A DNA stretch of 64,000 nt, from contig JALMQS010000263.1 of assembly GCA_024734495.1 (NCBI GenBank), positions 1-64,000 of the forward strand, written 5' to 3'. Of the stretch, positions 60,888 to 64,000 are shown piece after piece. Each line of letters opens with the position of its first letter. The stretch's first letter is position 1. The stretch is from Forficula auricularia (taxonomy: Eukaryota; Arthropoda; Insecta; Dermaptera; Forficulidae). Under the pieces are notes generated by a model, which worked only from the letters and a program-made list of their open reading frames with translations, was not told where the DNA came from and did no database searches. The position numbers and the translations under genes are program-made.

Positions 60888-61700
60888 ATCTACTCTACTC
60901 TTATTAAACGAGCAAAAATTGTTTGTATATATAAATTTGATTATATATTTATAAAAAATAAATAAATGAAAAATATTTATTTATATATTTGTATTTTTGG
61001 TTCTATTTTGAAAACGGCTCTACCGATTTTGATGAAACAAATTCTATTAACAAGTTTTGAGGATGAGAAAGCAATCTGTCTAGGTCTGGACCTCGACAAA
61101 TTTAATTTTAATTGATCTTTTCTTAATTAAAGTAATTATTGACAGATGAAAATCTCAATAAAAAGTTTGTTTACATTTTTTTCAATTATGTTTTATTTTT
61201 AATTGGTTTTTTTAATTTTAAAACCCACTAATAGGTTATAGCAAATATTAATATATTATATTAAAATTAGGAATTTTTTGTTTGTTTTTAATTAACAGGT
61301 GTCTAAATCATAATAAAACAGGTGTGTTTACAAATAAAGTGGTTGAAGTGGCTTTTTTTATATAACTTGGAAACAAATCTTATTTAATTTTATGTTTTTA
61401 TTTCAGATCCTATACTATTATTTTTTTTTATTATTATTTTCTTATTTATTTTTTTTATAATGTTTATCAATATGAACGAATGTGGGCAAATTGGTGTACG
61501 AGTAAACAAATAGGTATACACTTAATATATAGACCATTAAGAAAGCTAGAAATGCAAAAACTGGGTGCGGGGTGGGGTGGCTGTGGGAGGTGCAGGAGGT
61601 GGGGTGCGTTGTGGGGGATACTGGGGTGGGAGGCGCGGTCGGGGTGTAGTGGTGGGGGCGAGGTGTGTGTGGTTTCGGGAGGGGGTACCAATTTATTATT
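60888..61700 (+). mobile_element. Dispersed family F, long copy
   Basis: 5' end TCTACTCTTATTAAACGAGC at ~60,892; contains the CTCTACCGATTTTGATGAAA block and the G-rich block at 61,560-61,680. No terminal hairpin is visible before sequence changes near 61,700. Confidence 0.6.
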
Positions 61701-62149
61701 AACCAAAGAAATGCTTAAAAATACTACTTGTCATGAATTGTAACCTCCCGATGATCATCTTATTAAGAGTTTAAGTAATTAAGCAAATAAATTTATTTTG
61801 CTTTTCGGAATCAACCCGCACTTTTTATTTTATTTTTTCATTTTCACTAATCATTGTATTTCCTGTTTTCCTTTTTATATTTTAATATACGTTTTAATAT
61901 ACAAAGCTAATAAAGTCGCTCGATTTTTAACCCATTACAGTACATTTTACTAAAAATGAATAGTTCATTCGAATAAAAGCTCGCGGCAACAAATTTACAT
62001 ATTTTATTGAAGTGAATCTTTTAGCGACGTATCTGTTTGATTTTTTGTTACAATAAAGGGGAAATGACTCAATAGAGGGGAAATCATTTTTTTTAAGCCC
62101 ATTAATAAATGTTTAATGACAAATAAAATTTATTAAAATTAGCAAATTT
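61701..62149. other. AT-rich, no feature seen
   Basis: Nothing recognisable. Confidence 0.4.
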
Positions 62150-62163
62150 AAATTATTATTTTA

Positions 62164-62382
62164 GAGAGAACCAATCGACTTGATTGGGGAATAATGGAAT
62201 TGAAATAATTATCGGAAAAGAGGTTTTTTTTATCTAAATAGATTTTTCCTCTTATTAAAAACAAGGACTAAAGATGAATAAGGACACTCGATGGTGGAGA
62301 AGTAATCTCCGGAATCGAAGCGAAAATACAATGTATACATTAATTAATGCAAAATAATTGGTTTAATAAAATTTATAAAAAA
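62164..62382 (+). mobile_element. SINE-like family G, copy 7, with target duplication
   Basis: Flanked by an exact 14-bp duplication AAATTATTATTTTA (62,150-62,163; 62,383-62,396). 219-bp body with the family's hairpin and GGTGGAGAAGTAATCTCCGG, then an AT-rich tail. Confidence 0.88.
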
Positions 62383-62396
62383 AAATTATTATTTTA

Positions 62397-62856
62397 AAAC
62401 CTATAAATATTTCATGACAAAAAATTTTATTAAAATTAGGAAATTTAAATTATTTCAATAACATTTACGGCTAAATTTTCATTTTCTTCGTGTTGGTGAG
62501 GCTCACACATATTTTTGTATTCTATTTTTTGTTACGCAATACTGATTAACCCTTCAATTGACCAGAATTCAAAATAAAACCAAAAGTACTATACTTTTGA
62601 AGAAAAAAAATATTTTTTCAGAACATAGGTTTATTCTATTAATAAATATCTCAAAAATGTTTTTTTTTCATTTTTTCAAAATATAACCCCTGAACAGAAA
62701 AATTGGGGATTTTTGATATTCGGGTCTTAAATATAAAAGGAGTCGTATCGCCTATATTTTATTAAGTTATGGAGTTCATATTAGGATAGAGGTATATATC
62801 TATCTATATACGTATACTTAAATATCTATAAAGCATTTTAATTGTTTGAGAATAAA
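62397..62856. other. AT-rich, no feature seen
   Basis: Nothing recognisable. Confidence 0.4.
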
Positions 62857-63433
62857 CACTGTGATAAAAAAAAGTGGAACACTTAGAAAAATTTAGTTTT
62901 TTCAAATAATTTTCAGAAAAAACATATTTTATTTAAACTTTTAATACATTCTTTTATTGGGAAAATATTTTTAAACATTTTTAGAGTGAAAAGAATGTAT
63001 TACTTTAATTTAAACACTTTAATATTAAATTTATTTAAACTAGCATAAATTTTCAGGATTGAAATCTGATCTTTGCCTGATTATCGTCAAATATCGAATT
63101 AAATTGAATATTTTAATGCTTATCAGTTCGATTTGAATATCTCATCTTTTAATTTCATTTCATTTGAAATATTGTCCAAGCATAATCCCTCTAAAGACCG
63201 AGGAAGTAAATCAAGTTGTAGCTCTAAGAAATGATGGAAGATCGTATCGCTACGTCGCTCAACGACTTAAAGCATCTGTTGGAAGTATCCACAGAGCTTT
63301 GTGGATAAAACGATATAGAGAAACAAACTCTTATGCCAGGAGACCGGGATCTGGTCCAATTAGAGCTTCAAATGAGAGATGACCGATTCATACTATTCGA
63401 GGTAAAGTGTTCCACTTTTTTTGCACAAGAGTG
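62857..63433 (+). mobile_element. Tc1/Tc3-like transposon, internally deleted
   Basis: Left end CACTGTGATAAAAAAAAGTG and inverted right end CACTCTTGTGCAAAAAAAGT both run into GGAACACTT. TA follows the right end (63,434-63,435) and lies near the left end. 577 bp long, keeping only the start of the transposase. Confidence 0.8.
63164..63382 (+). pseudogene. Tc1/Tc3-like transposase, N-terminal helix-turn-helix only
   Basis: Reads KTEEVNQVVALRNDGRSYRY, VAQRLKASVGSIHRAL and RYRETNSYARRPGSGP, the paired-like helix-turn-helix and the GRPR-type hook of Tc1 family transposases. The frame stops after SNER and within ~30 bases reaches the right inverted repeat, so the catalytic domain is deleted. Three extra residues interrupt the link after HRAL. 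Could still bind ends but not catalyse. Confidence 0.75.
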
Positions 63434-63435
63434 TA

Positions 63436-64000
63436 GTTTTGTCAGAAGACGCCCTTAATGATTTCCTCCTATAAATACAATTTATAAAATTGATATTTAT
63501 TATTATTAGTATTAATTGTACTTAAATGTACTGTTGATGTATAATACTTGATAATAACTTAACAAAATAAATAATTAAAAAATTGAAATGTGGACTAACG
63601 GACTAATTAGTCTCTCAGACCGGGCCAATTTAGATATGAATGTGATTTCAATTTAATTACTCTAAGGGTGTACACTACAGCGCATAAGGTCAATGAGTTT
63701 CCAGTGGCCTTTGAAGTGGCTTCTGGATCATTCGTTTATGACGTGCTAATTATAGGCGGCCGCAATACACTCAAATTGTATTAAGAGGATTTGCTCGAGC
63801 ATATTGATTGAGTGGCACCTTCTATGCGATTACTCAAATAATTCCTACAACATAATTTTTTTAATATGATAAAACTAAGAAATACTTTTAAAAAGGTTGG
63901 ATTGGGTGCCCAACTTGACAACCAGAAATGGTTCACATCAAACCAACCAATACCGGATATGGATCTATTGGACAACCAGAACTACTCAGAATACTCTGAA
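63436..64000. other. No gene called
   Basis: 63,620-63,780 is of more balanced composition and may belong to a repeat cut off by the window end. A 64-codon minus frame (63,781-63,975) resembles nothing known. Confidence 0.3.

Noticed and set aside
63781..63975. 64-codon minus-strand frame
   Set aside because: No recognisable domain; not supported.

Overview
The window looks like animal, most likely insect, nuclear DNA. It is strongly AT-rich, has no bacterial-style operons, and consists almost entirely of transposable elements (TEs) nested in one another: Penelope-like, jockey/I-type, RTE-type and CR1-type retroelements, Tc1/mariner, Harbinger, hAT and Helitron-like DNA elements, tRNA-derived SINEs, and foldback or MITE families. 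I find no confirmed host protein-coding gene. Two adjacent acceptor/donor sequences on the + strand (13,659|13,660 and 58,434|58,435) suggest that the window could lie inside a very long host intron.

Layout. 1-4,680: Penelope-like (PLE) ends, a foldback element, a deleted mariner. 4,680-6,451: a PIF/Harbinger element with a Myb/SANT-like gene, interrupted by an RTE-type insertion. 7,205-9,335: a hammerhead hairpin element, a Helitron, and a TIR element carrying a SINE. 10,990-15,560: large palindromes built from PLE ends, with one SINE and one hAT MITE inside. 15,886-22,560: dispersed repeats, one more hammerhead hairpin, two decayed copies of a gene resembling DUF4817. 22,824-25,652: an RTE-type insertion and an almost complete Tc1-like transposon. 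26,525-27,650: a PLE with a GIY-YIG endonuclease frame. 28,000-34,015: repeats, SINEs, an RTE-type copy. 34,507-36,391: an I-type retroelement split by a jockey-type insertion. 37,090-39,108: a hAT-like element with a small C2H2 exon and a foldback. 39,755-40,740: another PLE end. 42,159-47,918: a full-length I-type non-LTR retrotransposon with two intact ORFs and target-site duplications. 48,300-64,000: more jockey, CR1, Helitron, PLE, Tc1 and foldback fragments.

The most interesting signal is a series of type I hammerhead ribozyme motifs. The core is CUGANGA, then stem II, then GAA, a short palindromic stem III, and a cleavage triplet. I find about thirteen copies with intact boxes on both strands, belonging to several PLE families that differ in every stem sequence but keep the fold. 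Many sit in outward-facing inverted arms, giving compact hairpin elements in which each strand carries one ribozyme towards its 3' side. All copies carry one extra nucleotide between CUGANGA and stem II relative to the minimal consensus I know. Hammerheads in PLEs are established in the literature; the inverted minimal elements and the shared extra nucleotide are what I would check.

The window holds few genes that could function: ORF1 and ORF2 of the I-type element are open, and the Tc1 transposase is complete except for one short intron and one apparent extra A. Everything else is truncated, frameshifted or internally deleted.
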